Program-made: the position numbers and the translations under genes | The notes under the pieces: generated by a model | Told to the model about the DNA's origin: nothing | Seen by the model: only the letters and a program-made list of their open reading frames with translations | Databases searched by the model: none | Source: Aliiroseovarius sediminis | Lineage (GTDB): Bacteria; Pseudomonadota; Alphaproteobacteria; Rhodobacterales; Rhodobacteraceae | Direction of reading: 5' to 3' | NCBI RefSeq assembly: GCF_022678485.1 | Contig: NZ_JALBYP010000032.1 | Span: forward strand, 124,001 to 188,000 | DNA length: 64,000 bases | Part shown: in pieces, positions 1-11,277 of the stretch | How positions within the stretch are numbered: the first letter of the stretch is position 1 | How the letters are laid out: each line of letters starts with the position of its first letter

Positions 1-95
1 AACCCGCGCTTGAGGTGTGGATCACGCAGGCCACCGCCCGCAAAAACGCGCTGGAGGCCGCACAAGCCCTGGCCCAGCAAGTGAACAGCAATTAA
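1..95 (+). CDS. Mitofilin-like protein, C-terminal end only
   Basis: The window opens inside a reading frame whose last 30 codons end in TAA at 93-95, 10 bases before hemY. The visible residues are an Ala/Gln-rich helical tail ending in QQVNSN. In Rhodobacterales the gene directly before hemY is usually a membrane-anchored mitofilin (Mic60)-like protein with a coiled coil, lying in the hemC/hemD-hemY group. The identification rests on position and composition only, because the informative part is outside the window. Confidence 0.6.
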   Translation, partial: PALEVWITQATARKNALEAAQALAQQVNSN

Positions 96-105
96 GGACG
101 CGCCG

Positions 106-1626
106 ATGCTTTGGTCTCTCTTCAAGATTATTCTTTTCGTTGTTGTCATCGCGTTTTTGGCGCTTGGCGCGGGATATTTGCTGGAAACGGATGGCGGCAT
201 TCGCGTGTCAGTTGGCACGATGGAGTTCAATCTGGAACCCCTGCAGGCTGTGATCGTCGGGTTGCTGCTGGTGTTTGCAATCTGGGTGGTGATTGTTCTG
301 CTGGGGTTGCTGGTTGCCTTTATCCGGTTCGTGAATGGGGATGAAACGGCGATCTCGCGCTATTTCGACCGCTCGCGCGAACGCAAGGGATACAAGGCCC
401 TGTCCGAAGGGATGATCGCGCTGGCGTCGGGCGAAGGCAATACCGCCATGTCCAAGGCCAGCCGGGCGGAGAAATATCTGCGCCGCCCGGAACTGACCAA
501 CCTTTTGACCGCGCAGGCGGCCGAGATGACGGGCGACAAGCGAAAGGCCGATCAGGTCTATAAACGGTTGCTGAGGGATGAGCGCACGAAGTTTGTCGGT
601 GTGCGTGGCCTGATGAAACACAAGCTGGCCGAAGGCGATACGGAAACCGCAATGAAGCTGGCGCAGAAAGCGTTTGCCCTGAAGCCGCGCCATACGGAAA
701 CGCAGGATGTGCTTCTGGGGTTGCAGGCGCGCCACAATGATTGGGTGGGCGCGCGCAAGACGTTGGGGGCCAAGCTGAAATACGGCGCGCTGCCGCGTGA
801 TGTGCACAAACGGCGCGACGCTGTTCTGGCACTTTCCGAAGCCAAGGGTGTCTTGAACGAAGGCAATGACATCAAGGCGCGCGAGGCCGCGATCGAGGCA
901 AACCGCCTGTCGCCCGATCTGGTCCCCGCCGCGGTCATGGCCGCGCGCACCTATATCGAAAACGGCAAGCCGCGATACGCCACCCGCGTACTGGTCAAAG
1001 CGTGGAGCGCCCAGCCCCACCCTGACATCGCCGCCGCCTTTGCCGAGATTGTACCGGACGAAACCCCCGCAGAACGCCTGAAACGGTTCCGTGCGTTGAC
1101 CAAGCACCGCGATGGCGACCCCGAAACCCGGATGCTGCTGACCGAACTGAACATCGCCGCCGAGGATTACGCCGAAGCCCGTCGCGCGCTGGGCGATCTG
1201 CCGGATGAACTGCCAAGCCAGCGCGCCTTGACGCTTCTGGCTGCCATTGAACGTGGCGAAGGGGCCGATGATCAGTCCGTGCGCGCGCTTCTGGCCCGTG
1301 CGGTCACCGCCCCGCGCGGCCCGCAATGGATGTGCGAGAACTGCAACCATGTGCACGCCGCCTGGTCGCCGATTTGCGATAACTGCAAGGCATTTGATAC
1401 GCTGGCGTGGACTTCGGTGCCGGAAACGGAAACTGCAATGCACGGGGGGGCCGAGATGTTGCCAATGATCGTTGGCAAAGCGGACGACCCCGCTGAAATA
1501 GCCGAGCTGGTCGACCCGACTGACGAAGAAACGCCCAAGGTGGTCGAGGCCGAACTGATCGACGCTACACCTGAAGCCAAGGTGGACGGGAACGACGCGC
1601 AGGGCGACGAGCCCGAAAAAAGATGA
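106..1626 (+). CDS. hemY: HemY-like inner-membrane TPR protein
   Basis: This encodes 506 residues with two N-terminal membrane segments (about residues 4-25 and 45-68) followed by a helical-repeat region typical of the HemY N-terminal domain and TPR folds. HemY proteins are linked to the late steps of haem synthesis; their biochemical role is poorly defined, and this is not the haem oxidase also called HemY. The ATG at 106 follows AAGGA. Near the C-terminus is a CxxC-x10-CxxC motif (Cys 410, 413, 424, 427), a probable zinc ribbon similar in layout to the rubredoxin-like tail of LapB. The last 60 residues are acidic and low-complexity. The preceding mitofilin-like gene ends 10 bases upstream. 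Confidence 0.88.
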   Translation: MLWSLFKIILFVVVIAFLALGAGYLLETDGGIRVSVGTMEFNLEPLQAVIVGLLLVFAIWVVIVLLGLLVAFIRFVNGDETAISRYFDRSRERKGYKALSEGMIALASGEGNTAMSKASRAEKYLRRPELTNLLTAQAAEMTGDKRKADQVYKRLLRDERTKFVGVRGLMKHKLAEGDTETAMKLAQKAFALKPRHTETQDVLLGLQARHNDWVGARKTLGAKLKYGALPRDVHKRRDAVLALSEAKGVLNEGNDIKAREAAIEANRLSPDLVPAAVMAARTYIENGKPRYATRVLVKAWSAQPHPDIAAAFAEIVPDETPAERLKRFRALTKHRDGDPETRMLLTELNIAAEDYAEARRALGDLPDELPSQRALTLLAAIERGEGADDQSVRALLARAVTAPRGPQWMCENCNHVHAAWSPICDNCKAFDTLAWTSVPETETAMHGGAEMLPMIVGKADDPAEIAELVDPTDEETPKVVEAELIDATPEAKVDGNDAQGDEPEKR

Positions 1627-1725
1627 TCCACGCGCGTTGGGCTGGAATTGTGCTTGCACAGCGTCCGGCCCGCGTCTAAAACCCCGATCGCTGCCACGTC
1701 AATTTGACCGCGCAGCCAATTGTGG

Positions 1726-1801
1726 GCCGCTGTAGCTCAGCTGGTAGAGCACGTCATTCGTAATGATGGGGTCGGAGGTTCGAGTCCTCTCAGCGGCACC
1801 A
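1726..1801 (+). tRNA. tRNA-Thr (anticodon CGT)
   Basis: A full cloverleaf can be drawn. The acceptor stem GCCGCTG/CAGCGGC is perfect, the D arm is GCTC...GAGC, the anticodon stem CGTCA/TGATG carries loop TTCGTAA with CGT at positions 34-36, and the T arm contains GGTTCGAGTCC. The 3' CCA is encoded at 1799-1801. It reads ACG threonine codons. Confidence 0.97.
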
Positions 1802-1837
1802 CGCTTTTCGGAGTAAGATCAGCCCGGACCGCATGCG

Positions 1838-2878
1838 TTAGTCAGCGCAGGCGCGTCGAATTGCGGCGGCGGCAGTCTTGATCTGGTCGCGGGTCACGTC
1901 CAGATGTGTGACCGCGCGGAAACGGGTTGGGGATTCCGGCTGAAGGCGGATGCCATCACCCGCCAGCACATCGTTTATCTGACGGGTTGTTTTGCCGGTG
2001 CCAGAGGTTTCGATAAACAAGATGTTGGTTTCAACCTTGTCCGGCGCGACGCTGACACCCGGTGTCCCGACAAGTTCGTGCGCCAGAAGCTTTGCGTTTT
2101 CGTGGTCCTCGGCTAAGCGCGTGACGTTGTGATCAAGCGCATAAAGCCCGGCTGCAGCCAAGATGCCGGATTGACGCATCGCGCCGCCCAGACGATGCTT
2201 CCAAGTCCAAGCGCGTTCGATGAAGTCGGCACTGCCCGCAAGAACCGCGCCGACCGGACAGCCCAGCCCTTTGGATAAGTCGATCCAGGTGCTAACGAAC
2301 CCTTTGCAATGGGTATTGGCGGGCTGGCCGCTGGCGACCGCCGCGTTCAGCAACCGTGCGCCGTCCATATGCAGCGCCAGATTGCGACCATTGGCCAGTT
2401 TGGCCAAGTCTTGAAGTACATCGACGGGCCAGACCGCCCCACCACCGAAATTGGTGGTCTGTTCGACACTGATCAGGCGCGTGACCGGGGCACGATCGCG
2501 TTGGGCGCGGATCATGGGGGCGGCGTCTGCGGCGGTGAAGATGCCGGTGGGCGTTGGCACGGCGTTGATCTGTGCGCCCGCCAGCGCGGCAGCACCCGCG
2601 CCTTCCGACCGCACGATATGGGCATTGGCGGCGGCAATGATTTCATCCCCCGGGCGGCAATGCACCAAGAAAGCGATCTGGTTGCACATCGTGCCGGACG
2701 GCAAAAAGATCGCATCGTCCATTCCCACCAATGCCGCAACCCTTTCGCAAAGCTGCAAGGTGGTCGGGTCTTCGCCGCGCTGTTCGTCACCTGTCGGGGC
2801 GTCAGCCATCGCGCGCAGCATGCCCGGTGAAGGCCGCGTTGCGGTATCAGAAATCAGGTCGATATGAATATGCGACAT
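1838..2878 (-). CDS. Low-specificity L-threonine aldolase
   Basis: This 346-residue protein matches the beta-eliminating lyase/threonine aldolase family of fold-type I PLP enzymes, which cleave L-threonine or L-allo-threonine to glycine and acetaldehyde. Diagnostic stretches are the N-terminal LISDTATRPS, the GDEQRGEDPT substrate loop, the central LHMDGARLLNA, and DLSKGLG, whose lysine should bind PLP. The ATG at 2878 was chosen over a TTG three codons upstream because MSHIHIDLISD is the normal family start and a GAGG lies 11 bases before it. It is the last gene before the gyrB block and is probably transcribed alone. Confidence 0.9.
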   Translation of the reverse strand: MSHIHIDLISDTATRPSPGMLRAMADAPTGDEQRGEDPTTLQLCERVAALVGMDDAIFLPSGTMCNQIAFLVHCRPGDEIIAAANAHIVRSEGAGAAALAGAQINAVPTPTGIFTAADAAPMIRAQRDRAPVTRLISVEQTTNFGGGAVWPVDVLQDLAKLANGRNLALHMDGARLLNAAVASGQPANTHCKGFVSTWIDLSKGLGCPVGAVLAGSADFIERAWTWKHRLGGAMRQSGILAAAGLYALDHNVTRLAEDHENAKLLAHELVGTPGVSVAPDKVETNILFIETSGTGKTTRQINDVLAGDGIRLQPESPTRFRAVTHLDVTRDQIKTAAAAIRRACAD

Positions 2879-2914
2879 CGTCAACAAGGCCTCGGTTCGC
2901 GTGCTTTCTGAATG

Positions 2915-6049
<3,135 letters not shown>

Positions 6050-6053
<4 letters not shown>

Positions 6054-6466
6054 GTCAGATGTCCGTCTTCGTCCATGTCCCAAAACGGGTTCATGGCGTA
6101 TTCCCACAGATGGCCATCAGGGTCGGCGATATAACCGGAATAACCGCCCCAGAAGACCTTTTCCGGTCGGGAGACGGCGGTGGCCCCTGCGGCAAGCGCA
6201 GCGTCAAAGGCCGCGTCCACCTCGGCCTGGGTCGGGAAACATTGCGCAAGGGTCATGGCACCGGTCTTCAGGTCTTCAACCGTGCGCCCGGTGTCTTTCG
6301 CCAGCCCGTCCAGCGTGTAGAAGCCGAACTTCATGCCATTCATGTCATAGAACACAACCTGCTCTTGCACGTCGGATGGTTCCCACCCGATTGCTTCGTA
6401 AAACGCGCGGGCGCGGGAAAGGTCTTTTACGCCAAGGGTGATCAGGGTCACGCGGTTGGTTTTCAT
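6050..6466 (-). CDS. VOC (glyoxalase/bleomycin-resistance) family protein
   Basis: This 138-residue protein starts RVTLITLGVKDLSRARAFYE and ends with DPDGHLWEYAMNP, the pattern of one vicinal-oxygen-chelate module of paired beta-alpha-beta-beta-beta units. Such proteins act as metal-dependent lyases, dioxygenases or sequestering proteins. The substrate is unknown. The start overlaps the recF stop by 4 bases (ATGA) and its stop overlaps the lysE start (GTGA), so the three genes are probably translationally coupled. Lying behind recF probably reflects operon growth rather than a role in DNA repair. Confidence 0.85.
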
Positions 6467-7569
6467 GTTGCCACCTGTTTGATATGCGACGTTCCGTCGG
6501 TGTCGCTGACTTCATAATGGCTGGCGCGGTCGCCAAGGTCTGCAAACAATTCGGGGCCTGTGCCTGTCATGAAAGCTTGCGCCCCCAGCGCGCAGACTTC
6601 GTCATAGAGCGCCGCGCGGCGAGCCGCGTCAAGATGGGCGGCGACCTCGTCCAAAAGCAGGATGGGTGGTGCCCCAAAATCACGGGCCAGCGCACGGCTG
6701 TTGGCAAGGATCAGCGATACCAACAGCGCTTTCTGCTCGCCGGTCGAGCAGTCCCGTGCCGCGATTCCCTTCGCGGCATAGGTGGCGGCCAAGTCTGACC
6801 GATGAGGCCCAATCAGGGTGCGCCCGGCCATGAAGTCGCGAGGTCGGCTTTCAGCGAAAGTCATCGCCAGATCTGCCTCGTTGTTGGGCAAATAAGTGTC
6901 ATCGGGCTGGGTTAGAGACAGATTCGCCGTCGGAAAGGCGGTTTCAGCCTGGGCCTGTGCGGTGATCAGCTGCGACAATGCAGTGTTACGGTTATCAATA
7001 ATCTCGGTTGCGGCGCGGGCCATCTGTGCTTCCAACGCGTCGTACCAATGGCTGTCTCGCTGGCCATCCTTCAACAAACGATTGCGTTCGCGCATCGCCT
7101 TTTCATAGGTCAGCACGGCGTCGGCGTGGCTGGGTTCAAAGCTCATGGTCATGCGGTCCAGAAACCGCCTGCGCCCATCGGCACCTTCGACCCAAAGCCG
7201 ATCCATCACCGGCACCAGCCAAACCATTCGGGCGATCCGGCCCAGGGCGATTTGCGGGGCGGCTTTAGCGTCAATACGAACCTGCCGGGCGCCGCCAGCT
7301 TCCAGCCAGGTTTCGACCTCGTGCATCTGGTGCAGACTTTGCAGGGTGGCGGTGACTTTCCAACCGAGGCCTTCGGGTTGGCGTGTGATCTCGTCCACCG
7401 TGGCGCGACGCAGACCGCGACCGGGCGAAAGCATCGACACAGCTTCAAGGATGTTGGTCTTGCCCGCCCCGTTTCGCCCGTGGATCGCCACGGGCCGTCC
7501 GTCCAAGGACAGTCGCGCAAGGCGGTGGCTTCGGAAATGGCTCAGGGTCAGGTCACGCAGGGCCAGCAT
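6463..7569 (-). CDS. recF: DNA replication/repair protein RecF
   Basis: This 368-residue SMC-like ATPase loads RecA at gaps together with RecO and RecR. It has Walker A GRNGAGKT at residues 31-38, the ABC signature STGEQKALL, and Walker B PPILLLDEVAAHLD. The ATG at 7569 gives the family start MLALRDLTLSHFRSH. A longer frame beginning with TTG at the dnaN stop would add 24 Arg-rich residues and is not favoured. The gap to dnaN is 68 bases, and the dnaA-dnaN-recF order is the classical one. Confidence 0.95.
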   Translation of the reverse strand: MLALRDLTLSHFRSHRLARLSLDGRPVAIHGRNGAGKTNILEAVSMLSPGRGLRRATVDEITRQPEGLGWKVTATLQSLHQMHEVETWLEAGGARQVRIDAKAAPQIALGRIARMVWLVPVMDRLWVEGADGRRRFLDRMTMSFEPSHADAVLTYEKAMRERNRLLKDGQRDSHWYDALEAQMARAATEIIDNRNTALSQLITAQAQAETAFPTANLSLTQPDDTYLPNNEADLAMTFAESRPRDFMAGRTLIGPHRSDLAATYAAKGIAARDCSTGEQKALLVSLILANSRALARDFGAPPILLLDEVAAHLDAARRAALYDEVCALGAQAFMTGTGPELFADLGDRASHYEVSDTDGTSHIKQVAT

Positions 7570-7637
7570 CACGCCCCCCCGTCGGCGTCGGCTCGCAAAA
7601 ACGCCCGTCGGGGCATCAGATTGCGGCGCAGCGCCGG

Positions 7638-8756
7638 TCAAACACGCATCGGCATGACGACATAGACGGCGCTGGTGTCGTTGCCTTCGCGCATCAAGGT
7701 GGGATCGCCGGACGAGTTGAACATGAACACCGCGTTTTCACGGTCAACCTGGCTTGCGATCTCAAGCAAGTATTTCGCGTTGAAGCCGATTTCCAACCGT
7801 TCGTCACCATAGGCCACGGCCAGTTCTTCTTCGGCGGCGCCCGCATCGGGGGCGTTCACGGATAGGATCAAGCGGTCTTCGTCCAGTTGCAGCTTGACCG
7901 CGCGCGACCGTTCGCTGGACACCGTGGCCACCCGGTCAACGGCCTGTGCAAAGGCGGTCGCATCGACTTCCAGCTTGCGGGTGTTGCCGGTGGGAATAAC
8001 GCGGGTGTAATCGGGGAAGGTGCCGTCGATCACTTTGGATGTCAGCGTGATCGCTGGCGTTGCAAAGCGGATCTTAGTTTCCGACACCGATACGGCGATG
8101 GTTGCGTCGTCATCATCCAGAAGCTTGCGCAGTTCGCCCACCGTCTTGCGGGGCACGATCACACCGGGCATGTCTTCGGCGCCTGCGGGCAGGTCGGCAT
8201 CAATGCGGGCCAAGCGGTGCCCGTCGGTGGCAACACAACGCAGCACCTTGCCGCCTTCCGCGTCGGAGACATGCATATAGACGCCGTTCAGGTAATATCG
8301 TGTCTCTTCCGTCGAAATTGCGAATTTCGACTTGTCGAACAGGCGGCGCAGAACCGGCGCGGGGGCCGAGAAATTGGCCGAATATTCGGACGACGCCATC
8401 ACGGGGAAATCTTCTTTCGGCAGCGTGGCAAGCGAGAAGTTCGAGCGCCCAGCCTCGACTGTCAGCCGACCGGTTGCACCGTCGTCGGTCAGTTGAACCA
8501 ACGCGCCATCGGGCAACTTGCGCACAATCTCGTGCAGGGTGACGGCGGATACGGTGGTGGCACCGGCGCGTTCGACCATGGCGTCGGTCTTGTCGACCAC
8601 CTCAATATCCAGGTCGGTGGCGCGGAACGACACGCTGTTGCCTTCGGCCTCGATCAGGACGTTTGCCAGAATGGGAATGGTGTTGCGGCGTTCGACAACG
8701 GATTGCGCCTGTGCCACGGCCTTAAGAAGCGCGCCGCGTTCGATACTGATCTTCAT
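7638..8756 (-). CDS. dnaN: DNA polymerase III beta sliding clamp
   Basis: This is the 372-residue processivity clamp, which forms a ring dimer around DNA and tethers polymerase III. The N-terminus MKISIERGALLKAVAQAQ, the RRNTIPILANVLIEA loop, RYYLNGVYMH in the middle domain, and the C-terminal YVVMPMRV, which helps form the partner-binding pocket, are all present at normal family length. It lies 138 bases downstream of dnaA on the same strand. Confidence 0.98.
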   Translation of the reverse strand: MKISIERGALLKAVAQAQSVVERRNTIPILANVLIEAEGNSVSFRATDLDIEVVDKTDAMVERAGATTVSAVTLHEIVRKLPDGALVQLTDDGATGRLTVEAGRSNFSLATLPKEDFPVMASSEYSANFSAPAPVLRRLFDKSKFAISTEETRYYLNGVYMHVSDAEGGKVLRCVATDGHRLARIDADLPAGAEDMPGVIVPRKTVGELRKLLDDDDATIAVSVSETKIRFATPAITLTSKVIDGTFPDYTRVIPTGNTRKLEVDATAFAQAVDRVATVSSERSRAVKLQLDEDRLILSVNAPDAGAAEEELAVAYGDERLEIGFNAKYLLEIASQVDRENAVFMFNSSGDPTLMREGNDTSAVYVVMPMRV

Positions 8757-8845
8757 GTCCCACTCCTGACAGATACCGGGGCGGGGAACATATCACGTTC
8801 GCCGCCCGGCTCAATTGATTATTCGGAATGTCTGATTCTTTCGCG

Positions 8846-8879
8846 GGCGGGTCAAGGCTTTAGGGTCCAAAAACCCGCC
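8846..8879 (-). terminator. Possible stem-loop between dnaA and dnaN
   Basis: Perfect 7-base arms GGCGGGT (8846-8852) and ACCCGCC (8873-8879) enclose a 20-base loop in the dnaA-dnaN gap. There is no U-run after the stem on the minus strand, so it may be an mRNA processing or attenuation element rather than a true terminator. The evidence is pairing alone. Confidence 0.3.
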
Positions 8880-8894
8880 GCTGTTGTGTCAATA

Positions 8895-10262
8895 TCAGGC
8901 TTCAAGCGTGCGACGAAGAAGCTCCAGGTCTTCGGCGATCTGATCATCCACGCCCTTTAGCTCGTCGATGCGCTTCACCCCATGCATGACGGTGGTGTGA
9001 TCGCGGCCGCCAAAACGCCGCCCGATTTCCGGCAAGGATCGCGAGGTCATGTGCTTGGCAAGATACATCGCCACCTGACGCGGGCGGGCGATCGTTCGCA
9101 CCCGCTTGGGTCCAATCAGGTCGGACAGGCGGATGTTATAATGTTCGCTGACCTTGCGTTGAATTTCCTCGACCGTGACCTTGCGATCTGACGCGCGGAG
9201 GATATCGCCAAGGCAATCCTGCGCCAATTCCAGCGTGATCTCGCGCCCGACCAGCGAGGCGAAGGCGAACAGCCGCATCAACGCGCCCTCTAGTACCCGC
9301 ACATTGGTCGAAATGCGGTGGGCCAGAAACTCCAGCACGCCATCGGCGATGACCAAGCCGTTATATTGCTCGCGATAGCCATTGGCCTTGTTCTGAAGCA
9401 CACCAAGACGCAGTTCGTAATCGGTCGGGTGAAGGTCCACGACCAAGCCACATTGAAGGCGGCTTTTGATGCGGTCCTCAAGATCCTTGATCTCGCCCGG
9501 CGCGCGGTCGGCCGAGATGATAATCTGCTTGTTTTGATCCACCAACGCATTGAATGTGTGGAAGAATTCCTCTTGCGTGCTGTCCTTTCCGGCGATGAAC
9601 TGCACATCATCCACCATCAGAACATCGACCGAGCGGAACAGTTGTTTGAAATCCATCATCTGTTTTTCACGGATCGCTTGCACAAAGCGATACATGAATT
9701 GCTCGGCGGACAAATAAACCACCCGGAGTTCAGGATTGCGCGTTGTCATTTCATGGGCAATGGCGTGCATCAGGTGCGTCTTGCCCAAGCCTACGCCGCC
9801 GTAAAGGAACAGCGGGTTGAACGTTACTGGGCCCCCTTCGGCCACACGACGTGCGGCGGCATGTGCCAGCTCGTTGGGCTTGCCGACGACAAAATTGTCG
9901 AACGTGAACCGGTCATAGAGCGGTGCGCCGGGCAGATCGTCGGATGACGAAGGCGTGGTCGTTGGCGTCGCAGTAGGGGTTTGCGATGTGGTCGGAAGGG
10001 GCGGTGTCATTCTGGCGGTTTTGGCAGGAACCGAAAATTCAAGACGGGATACTTTCAGCCCCTCACCGATCATCTGGCGCAGGATCTTGTCGCCAAAGTT
10101 GCGATCAACCCAGTTGCCCATGAAATTAGTTGGCACAAGGAACCTGGCGACGCCATTGTCCAGATCGGCAAATTCCAACGGTTCGATCCAGTTGGTATAA
10201 TTGTTCTGCCCCACTGACTTCTGCAACTTGTTTCGAACAAGTCCCCATTCTTCGCTCGTCAT
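8895..10262 (-). CDS. dnaA: Chromosomal replication initiator DnaA
   Basis: This 455-residue AAA+ protein binds DnaA boxes, opens the origin and loads DnaB. It has an N-terminal domain (WGLVRNKLQKSVGQNNYTNW), a Pro/Thr/Ser-rich linker at about residues 82-112, AAA+ Walker A GGVGLGKT at residues 155-162, Walker B VLMVDDVQF, and the C-terminal DnaA-box helix GRDHTTVMHGVKRI. The ATG at 10262 (MTSEEWGL) was chosen because it matches the family start; an in-frame 38-residue upstream extension does not. A 594-base non-coding region precedes it. Confidence 0.97.
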   Translation of the reverse strand: MTSEEWGLVRNKLQKSVGQNNYTNWIEPLEFADLDNGVARFLVPTNFMGNWVDRNFGDKILRQMIGEGLKVSRLEFSVPAKTARMTPPLPTTSQTPTATPTTTPSSSDDLPGAPLYDRFTFDNFVVGKPNELAHAAARRVAEGGPVTFNPLFLYGGVGLGKTHLMHAIAHEMTTRNPELRVVYLSAEQFMYRFVQAIREKQMMDFKQLFRSVDVLMVDDVQFIAGKDSTQEEFFHTFNALVDQNKQIIISADRAPGEIKDLEDRIKSRLQCGLVVDLHPTDYELRLGVLQNKANGYREQYNGLVIADGVLEFLAHRISTNVRVLEGALMRLFAFASLVGREITLELAQDCLGDILRASDRKVTVEEIQRKVSEHYNIRLSDLIGPKRVRTIARPRQVAMYLAKHMTSRSLPEIGRRFGGRDHTTVMHGVKRIDELKGVDDQIAEDLELLRRTLEA

Positions 10263-10613
10263 GTCACCTCGACCCGATTCTTGTCTTGGACCCCAAAGTG
10301 GCAGTCCGTTTGCCCGAAATACGTCAACACTTCGGCGCGCAGGCGCCTGACGATCCACTTTGACAGGGCGCACCACCTATTCAGGCAGCCTGCAAGCCCA
10401 CGACGGCCCGCCTTGCAAGACAAAGGTCTTACAAAACAAAGCGCCGTGTCGCGCCGGGAGACATGACAATACGGCAGCCTGCCGGGCCAAGCGGTCCGAC
10501 AAACACTTAAAACGCTTGCCTCTAGCCCGACCCCCAAGTCGGAATAAAAACTCACGCTGATCGCACCGGAAAAGCTCCGATTCAACCTTCAGGTCAGATT
10601 TTAACCTAATTAT

Positions 10614-10632
10614 TCAAGGGTTTGACCCTTGA
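10614..10632. promoter_or_regulatory. Perfect palindrome upstream of dnaA
   Basis: TCAAGGGT (10614-10621) and ACCCTTGA (10625-10632) form perfect 8-base arms around TTG. It lies in an AT-rich pocket between GANTC sites, 352 bases upstream of the dnaA start. It could be a protein-binding site for dnaA control or a small hairpin. The binding partner is unknown. Confidence 0.45.
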
Positions 10633-10785
10633 TTGCATCATAGTCCCAAGTCAGCGACGTGAATCGCTGCATGCAAGCTAGCAAGCTGTCAGCAGGCGGC
10701 GCAACACATCTTCACGCTTGACTCTGCCTTTCCGCAGGCGAATCCCAAGCCGCTTGTACTAATGCAATTTTTGTCGCTGAAAACG

Positions 10786-10821
10786 CAAACGGAGCGTGCT
10801 TTTGAGGCCACGCTCCGTTTG
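10786..10821 (-). terminator. Strong stem-loop terminator after rpsT
   Basis: A perfect 13-base stem, CAAACGGAGCGTG (10786-10798) with CACGCTCCGTTTG (10809-10821), encloses a 10-base loop. It lies 35 bases past the rpsT stop. The minus-strand exit is followed by GCGTTTTC, and the plus-strand exit by five Ts, so it may work in both directions and shields the dnaA control region from rpsT transcription. Confidence 0.8.
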
Positions 10822-10856
10822 TTTTTCAAGTCCGGCCTTTCGACCAGTCCCGCAAG

Positions 10857-11120
10857 TCAGCCCAGGGCTTTGACACGGGCAGCAAGGCGCGACACTTTGC
10901 GCGCTGCGGTGTTCTTGTGGTAAACGCCTTTTGACACGCCGCGCATCAATTCCGGCTGAGCAGTTTTTAGGGCAGTCGCCGCGGCTTCTTTGTCGCCGGA
11001 TTCGATTGCTTCTTCGACTTTGCGCAGGAACGTGCGGATGCGCGAGCGGCGGGCTTTGTTTACGGTGAAACGCGCGTCATTCTGGCGGGCGCGTTTCTTT
11101 GATTGGCGTGAGTTTGCCAT
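10857..11120 (-). CDS. rpsT: 30S ribosomal protein S20
   Basis: This is the 87-residue basic 16S rRNA-binding protein of the small subunit. The start [14 protein letters not shown], the central [10 protein letters not shown] and the C-terminal [15 protein letters not shown] are the S20 pattern at normal length. The ATG at 11120 was chosen because the 12 extra residues of the longer frame are not family-like. The gene lies directly upstream of the dnaA region on the same strand, a common alphaproteobacterial arrangement. Confidence 0.97.
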   Translation of the reverse strand: MANSRQSKKRARQNDARFTVNKARRSRIRTFLRKVEEAIESGDKEAAATALKTAQPELMRGVSKGVYHKNTAARKVSRLAARVKALG

Positions 11121-11231
11121 ATGTCTGATCCCTTCTTCGGGTGTGTTACAGTTCAACAGTTGCGCGGCAGCACCCGACCGGGTTCAGAACCGGTGATTCT
11201 GGCCAGAGCGGGCCTCACGCGCATATATGGC

Positions 11232-11265
11232 GTTCCCTTTACGGAAAAACACTCGCAAAGGGAAC
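11232..11265 (-). terminator. Stem-loop between enoyl-CoA hydratase and rpsT
   Basis: Perfect 9-base arms GTTCCCTTT (11232-11240) and AAAGGGAAC (11257-11265) enclose a 16-base loop. It lies 13 bases after the enoyl-CoA hydratase stop, where a terminator is expected. No U-run follows, so it may instead be a processing site or part of the rpsT leader. Confidence 0.5.
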
Positions 11266-11277
11266 CCGTAATCGGCT

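Larger units (their letters stand above)
10263..10856. promoter_or_regulatory. Non-coding region upstream of dnaA, possible origin or control region
   Basis: These 594 bases between dnaA and rpsT have no credible gene. They hold five GANTC sites (10276, 10579, 10661, 10720, 10740), four of them within 166 bases. GANTC is the target of the alphaproteobacterial methylase CcrM, and its density near dnaA promoters and origins is a known theme. They also hold a perfect palindrome (10614-10632) and the terminator described separately. I looked for TTATCCACA-type DnaA boxes and found no convincing one, so calling this oriC is speculative; a dnaA control region is the safer reading. Confidence 0.45.

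Noticed and set aside
208-1659. Long open frame on the minus strand opposite hemY (483 codons)
   Set aside because: It is antisense to a clear gene and has His/Arg/Gln-rich composition typical of the reverse complement of GC-rich coding DNA.
10263-10856. oriC
   Set aside because: I searched by eye for TTATCCACA and near variants and found no convincing cluster; only the GANTC cluster supports a control role.
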